This document shows positions 11,604-22,944 of a stretch of DNA of 64,000 nt, piece after piece (positions within the stretch are counted from its first letter, which is position 1; each line of letters starts with the position of its first letter). Both the position numbers and the translations under genes were made by a program. Under the pieces are notes generated by a model. It searched no databases. It saw only the letters and a list, made by a program, of their open reading frames with translations, and had not been told where the DNA came from. This DNA is from Bryum argenteum (taxonomy: Eukaryota; Streptophyta; Bryopsida; Bryales; Bryaceae), in contig CM073331.1 of the NCBI GenBank assembly GCA_037043015.1, positions 6,707,305 to 6,771,304 on the forward strand, written 5' to 3'.

Positions 11604-13576
11604 AAAGTAATCGTGTCGTAACGTGCTCTTCCGATTTGTGCCCGGATAACCCTTTTTCGCGGTAAAAGAGGTTTCCCAAACAAGAACCCGAGTATTTGTT
11701 CCACGGAGATCCTGTGAAGTGCAAACACAACAATTTCCACCAGTTAGCCAACCCGGATTTGTGCTATCCGGGAACTGTCCTCTCACCCCTGTGCCCTGTA
11801 TCCTGTCCTGGAAAAGCTGCCCGGACAGGAGAGGGGAGGGAGTTTAGTTTTTGTGGTTTAGTTTAGCCTCTGTATTCACCTCAGAGGGATTTTCCCGGAC
11901 TTAGATAAGTGGGGGGATTAGGCCACTTCTCTCGTTGATTAACGTGACCGGAAAGGTCACCGAGACTCTCTCTCTCTCCTTACCCTGTTAGGAACTTCCC
12001 TTATACCTCCCTCTACGCCCGGACTATAGATCCACACGCATGTCACAAAGTTCGGTATCCGGTTCTCCTATGGTCCGGTTATCTCAACTCACTACCCGGG
12101 TTAGTGGATTCCGGGTTACTGGACTGGGAGTGGTGCGACTGACCCGGAGTTCACCGCTATCACCTATACACCGACCTTCCTATCCGGACTTCAGCAATCC
12201 AGGGGGACTCAACCGAGCGCGGCCTCGGGAGTCGGTTAGGCGGCCGGAATCCCTTCCTGGCCGCCGTAATCCTGAATGCTGCACGGACAAGCTAAACGGG
12301 CTCTAAGTGAGAGGTGCCGTTCGTTGGCCGCACTCCTCTCCTACCAGCCTTCTCTACTCTCCTCACTCCTCTCCGTTCAAGGACGGAACCGCTACCTCTT
12401 GCCCGGACAAAGAAGGGCCTCCTGGACTTCGCAATAATCCTAGCACAAAGATACAAGACAGAAAGAGGAAAGGTTCCACAAACTCACCCCCTCACGTACA
12501 CCCACACGCGCACACACATACAAGGATGGAGAAAGGGGCGTTCTTGCAATCGCATTAGGTACCGCAAAAAAAAAAAAAAGACCCCGAGGGGGTATCCTCC
12601 CCTCGTCTCTAAGTAGCGACTCCTCCCGGCTTCCCGAGAAGAGGACAAAAGTTCCTTGCCGGGGAATCTTTCTAATCCCTACCCCTAGTCGCCCTAGCGC
12701 CGTCATTCTCCTATCTGCAATAAAAGCATACTAACCCTCGATCCGAGAAATCCGCCCCCAGTTGCCTTGGTCTTGGTCATTCTTCCCCATTCTGGCGGTT
12801 ACAGCGCCTCGGCAGTCGTGGAGGTGCCGTCCCCCTGCACTTTCGGTCCGGGTTGGGAGGTAATCTCTTCTTCCTCCCCCTCCTGGCCAAGTGTTGGGTT
12901 AGCTTCCCACCGTCCACGAGTCTCATCTCTCCGGATGGGGCGGGGGCCGAGGTATCCGGGCATACCTCCCCAGTCTCCGGGACTTCCACCAGCTCCTCGG
13001 GGAAAAGGGGAGTAGCCTCCGCGGCGTGGGCTGTATTAGGAGGCCCCTCGGGATCTGGAGATCCGGAGAGGGGCGCTGCCTCCGGTTCTTGGAGAGGTTG
13101 GGGCGCCTCTACCTCCTGCCCGGGTGAAGGGAGGCCGGTTTTCCCTTCTTCCCCTGGTTGGATTGTGGCCTCCTGGTTGGGAGCAGGGCTCTCGTCCAGG
13201 GGGGCCACTATCCGGTCAGGTGGGATTGGTGAGGAAGTCCTCCCCCGACCGGTGTCCTCCTCTATCCGGGTAGTCTCCTCCTCTATCCGGGGAGTCTCCT
13301 CCCCAGGGCGTGACACTCCCTTGGCCGCCTCTATCTCTTCCCGGTTACTCTCGGGTAGGGGTGGTAGGGTGCTCATCCCGATCGGGGCCTTCTCCGGACT
13401 GCGGATGGATAAAGGTAGTGGCTCCTCCATCGCTGCGGGGTCGGCGGACTCCTCTTCCTCCGCTATGGTCGCCTCAGCAATCTCGGGTACAACCCGGGTA
13501 GAAGGATTATCGTCTTCCTCCAATGGGGGTGCCTCTCCCGGGAAAGCCCGGGTCATCTCACGGATGAGGTCTCTCA

Positions 13577-16102
13577 CAGGGATGTCACAGCGTCCGGACG
13601 TCCGGACGTCCGCAGGGGGTTATGGGAGCGTCCGTGACTTAGAGATTTTGGACTATTTACCTAAGGTAAAAGGGGCGACCGGTCTTTGGGCGGGGCGACC
13701 GGTCCTTGGCCTGGGCGACCGGTCTTTGGCCCGGGCGACCGGTCCTTGGCCGGGGCGACCGGTCTTTGGCCCGGGCGACCGGTTTTTGGCCCAGGCGACT
13801 GGTCCGCCGACCAGCCCAACCCGGGGCGACCGGTCGGTGTCTTGCGCTCCTCTCTTCCCCTCTCACTCACCAACACTCCCTCATCTCTCCACTTCTCCCT
13901 TCTTCTTCCTCCTCTTGCTTGCATTTAAGAATTGTCTATTTTTAGGTACCTGACATTGTACCTACAATCTAAATCAGGGCATTAACCCACATGCCGATTT
14001 TGTCAGGGGAATGTCGGGAAGATCTTCTTTTCATAGAAGGGAATGTTTTACACAAAAGATCTTATGGGCTTGGACACACATGAAAAATAGAACTTATTAT
14101 AAATAAACCCTCATTGTTCAGATGAATCTTAACTATCCATGAATCACTTGGAATTCTTTAGGGGTACAATGTCATGCTTTGATAGAATTTGCAATATATT
14201 TACATTGACTTATGATAATGAAAAATATTATAGTTACTAACCATTTACGGATCTAAGTATTTAAGCAAATTTTATTTGAATCCAAATGGGTCGTTGTTTA
14301 TTTAACCCCTAAAGGCTAGGGGGGGGGTTTGAAGGAAAAATAAATGTGTTAAGAAATGTGAGTTTTCTAACTCTTGTAAACTTTCTTCCCAAAGACAATA
14401 TAAAAACCTTAATTCTAAGATTAAATTGTTGTAGGTGAAAACTTGAAATCCTCATAACAATTAATAATTCTCTTGTAATAGATTAAAGACACCTAAACTT
14501 TCAATAGCAAAATAAAATTCTCATTTCTATTCTTAGTACTTATTTATTTGTATGGTTTCCTTAAGTTTTATCTTACATGATAAAGGCCAATACTTATCTA
14601 TGAAGATACTATTAGTCTCCTTTTATAATAAGTTATTCAATATTAAGCAAACCTTGTCATGTTTGTGATTAAAGGGGTTGGTGTGAAAGATTCATGATTC
14701 CAAACTAGGTTTTGTAATGTAGATGAGGTTTTCAACCCATCTTACATCTCGGAGGTAAAAAATAAGTCCAACAAGAATCCTTTTTAAATCAGATACATCT
14801 TATCAAAATTTGGAATAGAGTACAAAATGGTTGATTGGGCCTTTAGTAGTTGAGCGTTAGAGTGAATATCCAATCATGTACTATATTGAAAGGCTATTAG
14901 CATCATATAAGTATATAAATATGTGAAGGAAAAAGACATATAACATAAAACTTACAATACAAATTCATGCAACCCAAATTTAGAAGAACAATACTACAAA
15001 GTATTATGTGCTAATATTTGTCTTTCAAGTGTATGTGTGAGTATGAAGATTATATTTCTATAAGACTCTCCTAAACATTTAACAAGTTACGTAGTGGTAA
15101 TGTGTAAATATAGATTTTTCATTTAATTGATCTTGGTAAATGTTCATAACTCCTGAATAAATATGAGTCATGTCCACGTTTATGGCGTATGTTATTTTTT
15201 ATTTTTGTAGAAAGTGATGTATCTTCAATATCTTATAATAGCAATTCATAATACTACATGATCAAATATACAATGATATATTATTTTAAGATGCGATTAG
15301 TTGATATTGACCCCATCTGATTTATATGGCAATAAAATTTGTATTGAATAAAAATAATCTTTGTGGAAGCGTTTTCTTATCCTCAAGTAAAGATTTTTTA
15401 TTTAATCTTATTTGACCCTTATGATGCTATGTGTTTCTGGCAAATGACACTAAGAACTTACACCCCCAAAATACCAAGTGCCCTTCACAGTGAATTAAGA
15501 CATTAGGCTTGTTCCTAAAGTTTGCAATTTGGAAATTAAAGAAAAATACGTAATTTAAACTAAAAAACACATGAACATCATCCTATTTTCTCTTTTAAGT
15601 TGTTAAACATCAACATGCCATAAGTAGTACAAAGTAAGTAACATCTTCCGGACCATGATAATAAGATTAAATGAATCATCAATCAATTCGCAAAAGTAAC
15701 TTAAGTATGGTTATAATTTATAGATAAAATAAAGAGATCTTAATCCCTAGATATCCTTGATGCGAAATTGCCTAAATTCTCCATGCTTATAAAGCCCCAT
15801 TTGAAACAATGTTTAGAAGATCCAACCGTAGGATCGTAAAGTTCACTTGAGTTTTTAGTCACTTGTAAAATTTAAACCGTTGATTCTTTTCCATTAGTGA
15901 GATCGTAATGCTCAAAGCAAGGAGAATCTTATTTGGGCGGGAACCCCAAATAGTGTAATCTGGATCTTGAAAAACTTTAGGGAGGGAGTTGTTAAGAAAT
16001 TCAAAATGGTTGTTGGAATAAATTAGAATAGGGTTAGGGTTAAGAGGAGTGGCCGCCATCCTTAGCTCCCCACCAAGGCGGCGGACGCCCACGCCGTCCG
16101 GG

Positions 16103-16139
<37 letters not shown>

Positions 16140-16558
16140 TCGTCCGAATCGGTTACTCCGACCGGATTCTAAATTTAGATTTTTTTTTTTTTTTTTTTTT
16201 TTTTTTCCTTAAATTCGGTCGGGCCGTCCGACCGTCGATCGACGACCGTCGTCCACCACCGTCCGACCGGTCCCACCACCGACCGTCGGTCGACCGTTAT
16301 CGATCTGACGGTTGTGGATCTCCGAATCAAATCTCATGGTCACCACGACCTTCGGTCGCCTCGACCGGGCGCCGGTCGGAGCGAATTTTCTCGGTCGCTC
16401 TAAAGAAGATCAGATTTGAACGGCTTAGATGCGAGCTCCAAGAAGATCTAATGGTTGAAATTTTTACTGTTGTCGTAGTAATTCCATTTTACCCCCCCGG
16501 ACGGACGGACGGACGTCCGACCAAAAAAACTTAAAAGACGTCCATATTGACATCCCTG
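13577..16558. mobile_element. Non-autonomous hAT-type DNA transposon
   Basis: The element has perfect 11-bp terminal inverted repeats CAGGGATGTCA...TGACATCCCTG and an 8-bp target duplication GTCTCTCA (13569-13576 and 16559-16566). Both are hAT hallmarks. The matching empty site is present once in the sister LTR at 2645-2652. Inside the ends are GGACGTCCG-type palindromes and CGACCGGT-rich subterminal repeats. The centre (about 13930-16020) is AT-rich. No transposase frame is present, so it must be mobilised in trans. Near the right end an A-tract (about 16109-16138) and a T-tract (about 16178-16206) could pair as a hairpin. Confidence 0.92.
13673..13837. repeat. 20-bp subterminal tandem repeat of the hAT element
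   Basis: GGCGACC recurs exactly every 20 bp (ending at 13680, 13700, 13720, 13740, 13760 and 13780, and as gcgact at 13800). The unit is close to GGGCGACCGGTCTTTGGCCC. Related CGACCG/CGGTCG words are dense near the other end (about 16210-16400). Subterminal repeats of this kind usually bind hAT transposase. Confidence 0.85.
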
Positions 16559-19430
16559 GTCTCTCATCTCCTGCAAGGCCCCTTCCATCCGCTCGGTGGC
16601 CTTCTTCATATAAGCCGCCATGCGAGTAGGGAGATCCGACCCGGATGCCTGGAACTGGGCATCGAATAGCTGAGATTTGAGCTGGGCTTCTCCTGGAGCA
16701 TACAGGAGTCTCCGCAGGCCGAAAAGATGCTGTCGTGCATATCCTTGTTGTTTGGACAGTTCCTCTTCCAATCGCTTGATCTCCCGGTCCTGGCGTAGAA
16801 TAATGAGGGACCCTTCATTGACCCTAGTCCGGGCTTCTGCAGCATCCCGTACTAACTCCCGGACCATGTCCGGGTACCGCTCCACCTGGTTGGTCCGGAG
16901 CGCTACAGCTACCCCCCGCAGCGCCTTGTGCATTTGAAGGTGCTCCTGTGTGCACATTTGTAATGCATAGGCGATAGGTTGGAGGGGGTCGTCCTCTGAA
17001 ATCCGGAAGGGAGGTACGGGGAGGTTTGGATCATGCTCCGGCCGCTTTGGGGTGAAATCATCCCAACCAGATGATCGGGGTGCGGTGGATGGGACTGCCA
17101 ACCCCTGTTCCCGGGTAGTGGGGAGGGGAGAGTGGTGGCCGGTCTCACCCTCGTCCTCCGACTCCGAATCCTCCTCCATTGCCTTCTTCCCCTTCCTTCT
17201 GGTGGACCTGTCCCCAGATGATGTAGCTCGTGGCGCGACCGGGATTGCCCGGACAACTGGTTCACGTGGTCCGGTCCGGTTGCCAGGAGAACTGGCAGAG
17301 GTCACTGTAGCATCTTCCCTGGGCCTGGTGAGTTTTCTCCGTACCCGGGGTCGAGGGCTGTCTGCGGGGGGATCTGCCTTCCTCTTTGCGGCGTATTTTG
17401 GCTCCCCCCACTCGACTCCTCCTGTTGTGGTAGTATGCCCGGGTATCTCGACAGGGCTGTCAGCCAGGAGAAGAGCCTCAATGGGAACCTCGTCCACCGG
17501 TCCCTCTCTTACCGGGGTCCGTACCTCCGGAATGGGGTCCACTAATTGGGAAGCCCCCTCAGCCTCCGTATCCCCGGGTCGTGGTGCGGCCGCTGCTTCC
17601 GGTTCCCTTGGTGCCGAGGGATCGGGCTCCACAAACCGGAGAACCCGTCCGGACTTCCTTCGACGCAGAGCAGGAATCTCCTCCCCGTCACTATCGTTCC
17701 CCTGTACAGGCTGCAAGGGGGGTGGGGAGTCAATCGTGGGGGCTAACGGGGTTGCTCTGGCTACCGGAGAGTCCTCATCTTCTCCGGTTAAGGCTGGGAT
17801 TGGCTGGCTGGGTCCTGGTGCTGCCATGCTCCGGGTTGCTATCCTGTGAGTGGTGGCCGGTCGGGGTGGAACAACTCTCTCCGTCATGGGTATGGCTGCT
17901 CCTCCGGAAGCCGGTCCTGGTGTTCCTCCATCCCTTGGCTCGGGGGCAGTGGGTCCTGTCCTCCGTGGCCCCTGCGGCCCTGGTGGTGCTGGTGGCGGTG
18001 GTGGGGGAAGTGCTCCTACTCCGGGGGCAGGCACCCTGGGGAGGAGTCTAGCTGCAGCGGGGACCCCTGTCTCGGGGATCTGTTCTCCGGGAAACATATC
18101 TCTCCGGCCCTCCATCAGCATTCGGAGGAGTGTGACTTCTCCCGGGTTGAGGCAGTCGTAGTGCGCGTATAGGTGGTACACATAGGGAGCCATCGGGCAA
18201 CCCTTCGCACTGGTAGTCTTCTTCGAAGCCCGGGCGATTACCTCCTCGAGAATGTGGCCCCATCCTACCTGTTTGCGGCCCCGGTAAGACTCCATGATGG
18301 CCTTCAGGAGTCTATTCGAGACGAATCAGGGCTTCTCCGGGTTGAGAATCGGGGCCGGGGAACCGAGCGGCCGTCGCTCCCGCGCATTTGCGCGATCCTC
18401 CACCGGTATCCGTCGTGCTCGTGTGCGGGGTTGTGAAACATTCCACCAAGGGAGGGGTCATTCCGCACTGTATGTACCCCGTGGAGGAGTCCGGGAAGCC
18501 GTGACGTTGCCCTCCAACACGCCTCCCGCGTAAATGCGGCTTGGCCCGGACGGGGTTTCTGCGAAGGTGGGTGGGTCTTGTCCGGACACGGCCTCCTCGA
18601 TGATCCCCGCGTCCTCCACGTTCCAAGGCACCCAAGATAATCCCGCGCATCCCATTCGAGTGAGGTCCGCACCAATCGAGCCGGGCATCCTCCGCGATGG
18701 GAATGCCACTTGGATGATTTTACACCGGCACGCGAAGCTGTCCCCGGCCATCCTCCCGTACCTCTCTCTCTCTCCCGGCTATGGCGTGCCGGACTAACGC
18801 GCGTGGAGAGGCTGCAGCGTGCGCGAATAGAGGAGCGGCGAGAGTCGGCGATGCGCGAAAACACGAGGAGGAAAAAAGGGGGGTAACGCCGCTTTGCTCC
18901 GCTAAAGACAAAAAGGCAGAGTGGGGAGGTGGCCGTGCTTTTGGCGGCGCATCATTAATCTCGGCTGTCAGCCGGGATCTGCTGTCAGCGCGCCGCTGTG
19001 GTTTTCCCGCCCGACCCGTTCGCGAACCCGACCCGGCCCGCCGCTTTCCTGTCTTTCGATACCCGCCCGGCCGACCATACCCGGTTGGGGTATACCCGAC
19101 AGGGCAACCTTTTCCCGGGTAGGCGTAAACCCGCTGAAGGGCCATTCCTGGTCATCCGGATCCGCAGCGGTCGACGGGATACGACTAGACAGGACCCTGG
19201 CTTAAGAGCAGGGGATACAAAGAAAAAGAAAAATCCAAAAAAAAGTAGTGCTACCCTACCCTGCCCACTAAGTCTAAGGATACTCCTGGGTGGGCAGGGT
19301 CCTGGCCGAGCTAACATTACCCGGACATTGCCCGGGTAGGCCAGGATATGGGCATTTATTTCTCCTAATTAGCTACTCCTAACCGCTATCCGGACTTACT
19401 TGGGCGAAAATGAAAAAATGAGGTTTGACA

Positions 19431-19435
19431 GAGTG
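19431..19435. repeat. Target-site duplication of element A, right copy
   Basis: GAGTG follows the right LTR and equals 683-687. Confidence 0.9.
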
Positions 19436-19915
19436 GACATGGTGGATTGGGGAGGAAACATGGCAGCAGATCGGGGAGCGGACGAGGAGCAGACATGGGA
19501 GCGAACGGGGTGGATAGGGTAGACAGAGCGGACAAGGGAGCAGATGGGGGAGTGGAGGGGGAGCGGATGGGGGAGCAGACGGGGGAGCGCATGGGAAGCG
19601 GACGAGGGAGCGCATGGGGAGCGGACGGGGGAGCGCATGGGGAGCGGACGGAGGAGCGGATGGGGGAGTGGACGGGAGAGCAGATGGAAGAGCGGATGGG
19701 GGAATAGACGGGGGAATGGATGGGAGAGTAGACAAGGGAGTAGACGGGGGAGCAGATGGAAGAGCGGATGGGGGAATAGACGGGGGAATGGATGGGAGAG
19801 TAGACAAGGGAGTAGACGGGGGAGCAGACGGAGGAGTGGATGGAGGAGTAGATGGAGGAGTAAACGGGGGAGCGGACAGGGGAGTAGATGGAGGAGCGAA
19901 CTAGGTGAATGAGCG
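19431..19915. repeat. GA-rich minisatellite
   Basis: Purine-rich tandem units such as gggggagcggacgggggagc and gatggaggagtagatggagg run to about 19915, mostly in steps of 15-18 bp. Element A inserted at its left edge. The long proline/serine frames on the minus strand are a by-product of this composition. Confidence 0.85.
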
Positions 19916-21123
19916 AGCGAAAGGGGGTAGCGGATGGCAAGCGGACGGGGGGAGCGAACAAGGAGTGGATGGGACAAACAAAGTGGGGGAGTTGTATAGT
20001 AATTTACTTACCTGATTTCACCACTTTGTGATAACATGTCTCTACACATGGCACAATTTTCTGGAAGTGCATCCAATGTGTCTAGGAAAAGGTTACCGTT
20101 AAATGTCATTCACATGGTAATTTTACCTGGCCGTTACGGTAATGTCAGAATCTGTCACCACGTCATGCTATGATCGTATCCTGACGTCGTTACGTTGTGA
20201 CGAAAAAGGTCACCGTCATGACACAATAGACAACTCTGATAAAAACCTGTACTCACACTAAGTGTACACCACTCTCATGAATCAAATAGTTTGTATGCCT
20301 GCCAGAATGTACTCACTGCTGCCACTGCACGTAATCATAGACGGCAGGTGGTAAGCATAATAACATGTTCATCAATGACAAAAATGTTGAGTGTGACTCA
20401 AGAGAGGATCTGGTGGATACATGTGTCCTCGGAGGCGTTGTCACTGTCTTTGACAGTTTGAAGAGCATCAATTCCAACTTAGATGTTGGAGGTGGTGGTA
20501 AGTCTTCATAACGCTCGTGTTGAAGCATGTTGAGAAGAAGAAATTATGAAAGAGATGGGAGCATGTTCGAAATAGAAAATGATGAAGCTTCTAAGGTAAT
20601 ATGATCTACTGGGCGTGTAGAGCCCTTCTCCCAGTTATCAACGGGCTTAATTCGTGTCTAATGTACATGGTAGAAAGCCTGTAAAAAATATCTACATCCT
20701 CTCTACCTCGTGGCAGTCACTATCGCCAATACATGGGGCCAATAGTCCGATGATGGCATCGTCATATCACCTTCAGAGTGTAGACGAGCAATCCTCATAT
20801 CACTTATAGACTTTAACTACTCAGGACTACGAGGCAATCGCTGATTTCATTGCGGGAGTCGGTTCGCATCCGTTCAGCCACATTTTGCATTCCATCTGTC
20901 CATCCATATCTGGTCATGAATTGGTTAAAGGTAAAATGACTTCGAATCTCAGATCGCTTTGTTTTGGAACACAAATAGCTGACCAGTCTTCCATAGTCAA
21001 CCATTGCAAGAAGTTTACAATTGATACACTACAGGATGGGTTGGTGTTCTGATTCAATTAGGTATGCACCAATCAACACCTGATTATTTGTTTTCTTCGT
21101 ACAGCTGGTATTGCCCTTGTTTT
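19916..21123. other. Anonymous spacer, no gene recognised
   Basis: Short minus-strand frames (20313-20528 and 20813-21004, about 60-70 codons) have ordinary amino-acid composition but no recognisable domain or splice context. They could be remnants of an unknown gene. Confidence 0.4.
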
Positions 21124-21406
21124 TGTTGGTATTTGATACCTTCATCTTCTCTGTACAGTAGTTGATACAATTATATTACTGTCCCCCATCAGTGGACTGT
21201 CCACGTTAGCTTCCTATTTTAGTCAGACTCATTGTATATATTCTCACCTCTTCTAGCTTGTCCTTCATCTTTTGATCAACACGATACAAATGGTACTCCT
21301 ACCTTCAATATGGCATTAGATCGTTCTCGCTCTTCGTAGTTTTTTTAGATCTTCTCTCCTCGGACCTCCTCCGGGACCGATCTATCTTCTGTATTTGCAA
21401 TCATAC

Positions 21407-21418
21407 TAGTGTCAGAGC
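21407..21418 (+). promoter_or_regulatory. Degenerate tRNA-iMet primer binding site
   Basis: tagtgtcagagc differs at two positions from the usual copia primer site TGGTATCAGAGC. It lies four bases after the candidate LTR end. Confidence 0.6.
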
Positions 21419-22177
21419 ACGAAGTCTCAAAAATTTCCGATCAGTGACAATCTGTTGTCTAGACCTTAATTATTAGTTTGGATCTAATCTAGCAGCACTA
21501 CGTCATCAAGCGGCCCAAGTTCAATTCAAGGAAGTTGTTCTGTACACCGGTGCAACGGCCCAATCGGAGTGTCTGCCACAGACGTCGAGAGAGCGCGAGC
21601 GGAGTGCCTGCCACCGGCGTCAGGGGATTCTTGTAGCTGAAGTCTGCCTTTGGAAGGAGAGATGGAGAGTGCGGCCGCTACCAAGGAGTGTTGCGATGAG
21701 TGGACGACAAGATGGCGGATCTTGGTTGATTTGTGCCGCCGACATGCGATGTAAGCGCTGCATCCGAGGAGGTGTCAATTGGGGAGAAGTCTCCTGCTGG
21801 TTGTGAAGGACTGGAGGAGCGCGTGAGTGAGACAGTTCCTCACGTTGTAAAAATCCTCTACTGACCAATCGGTGCAGTGACTCTATGTAACTTTTACCGG
21901 GTTGACGCACGGTTCTGTCAATTGCGATGTATTGAAGTTAGCGCCAGTGTTTCTCGCGTTGTGTGGTCTAAGCGGGTGTATACCTAGGGCTGGAAATTCC
22001 CTAGCGGGTGGTAAATCTTTTGCTGGTCTTATACAGATCGAAGGAGTGAGCGTTCTGGCCCTCACTCAAGAGTCTGCATACCCCGAGCGGAACGTCGAAC
22101 GAGCATTTTGCCGGTTTACTAAACACCAAGTTTTGTCCCGATCTTACTTTTGTTCTTTCAAATATCATTTTCTTAAG

Positions 22178-22855
22178 ATGGATCAGTCATTGCATGGAAT
22201 AGTTACTCGTGAAGGATTGAAGCTGCAAGGAACCACCAACTATGCAATGTGGTCACTTAAGATCAGGATGGCGCTACAAGACGAGCTACTTTGGCATATG
22301 ATCAAACCGAGTTCCCCTGAGGCGATTGGATCTCAAGCCACCCCTGCCGCATCTGAAGTCGCAACCTCATCTGCCACGACTCCAACTCTTACAAGAGCAA
22401 TCCATATTAAACTTAACACTCCAGCACCTGCTCGAATTGATTCTACACAGGTCCAGAGACAGAAAGTCAGAGCAAGGCGCATCATCATTTTTACAGTTAA
22501 AGACTCACTCTTCCCTTACATTATGCATATGAGAGAACCTATTCAAATGTGGAAAAAATTGCAATCTTTGTTTGAATCCAAATCTACCAATAAACGTTTG
22601 GCATTAAAAAATCACCTTTACAATCTTAGGATGAGCAATAAACAGAGCGCAGAAGAGCATCTAAGAAACTTCAATACAATAGTTGCACAGCTTGTTAATA
22701 TCAACATTACTCTAGGGGATTATGAACTCCTTGACAAACTACTCATGAGCCTTCCAGATAGTTGGTCAAATTTTTGTGAACATGTCTCTATTAGAGAAAA
22801 TCAACTTACTTACACAGAATTGGAAACACTACTCATCCATCAAGATAGTAGATGA
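22178..22855 (+). CDS. Copia gag, N-terminal part
   Basis: 225 residues starting MDQSLHGIVTREGLKL, with the typical copia gag opening (TTNYAMWSLKIRMAL), then MWKKLQSLFESKSTNKRLAL and LLMSLPDSWSNF (gag-polypeptide UBN2-type domain). The start at 22178 is chosen because the gag similarity begins there; the frame is open further upstream without similarity. It ends in a stop just before the zinc-knuckle region, which lies in another frame. Confidence 0.85.
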   Translation: MDQSLHGIVTREGLKLQGTTNYAMWSLKIRMALQDELLWHMIKPSSPEAIGSQATPAASEVATSSATTPTLTRAIHIKLNTPAPARIDSTQVQRQKVRARRIIIFTVKDSLFPYIMHMREPIQMWKKLQSLFESKSTNKRLALKNHLYNLRMSNKQSAEEHLRNFNTIVAQLVNINITLGDYELLDKLLMSLPDSWSNFCEHVSIRENQLTYTELETLLIHQDSR

Positions 22856-22944
22856 AATCAATTTAAGAATCAAAATCAGATTGAAAAAGTGTTGATTGTT
22901 GAAGGTCGTTCACACAACGACAGAGACAGCAAAAGTCGTAATAC

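Larger units (their letters stand above)
12777..18751 (-). pseudogene. LTR-embedded accessory gene, right copy, split by hAT
   Basis: The start at 18751 is well supported (MAGDSFACRCK). After one or more frameshifts between about 18330 and 18480 the frame is open from 18295 to the hAT insertion at 16566, giving about 575 codons that match the left copy. This stretch holds VGWGHILEEVIARA, the proline-rich linker and the coiled coil. The C-terminal part resumes at 13576 and runs to 12777, with a further shift near 12920 that changes the last residues relative to the left copy. In this right copy the middle is better preserved than in the left one, so together they show that one continuous gene existed. 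Function is unknown. Confidence 0.75.
688..19430 (-). mobile_element. Element A: full-length Ty3/gypsy LTR retrotransposon with giant LTRs
   Basis: Both ends are LTR copies with TG...CA termini, bounded by GAGTG duplications. Reading right to left the order is 5' LTR (11614-19430, broken by a hAT insertion), primer binding site, gag, pol (protease, reverse transcriptase, RNase H, integrase), polypurine tract, 3' LTR (688-5520). Without the hAT element and its duplicated target the length is about 15.75 kb, of which only 6.1 kb is internal. The integrase has a C-terminal GPY motif and no chromodomain was seen, so a non-chromovirus (Tat/Athila-like) lineage is likely but not proven. In-frame stops in gag-pol and frameshifts in the LTR gene suggest this copy is no longer fully coding. 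Confidence 0.95.
11614..19430 (-). repeat. 5' LTR of element A, split by a hAT insertion
   Basis: This is the copy of 688-5520 next to the primer site. Removing the hAT element (13577-16558) and one 8-bp target copy leaves about 4.83 kb. Long stretches are nearly identical to the left LTR. Differences, many of them one- or two-base indels, cluster in the part matching 3600-5100. Confidence 0.93.

Noticed and set aside
12853..13953. Plus-strand frame of 366 codons
   Set aside because: It crosses the hAT boundary at 13577 and mirrors the accessory gene, so it is chance.
19379..19977. Overlapping minus-strand serine/proline-rich frames
   Set aside because: They are produced by the GA minisatellite in every frame.
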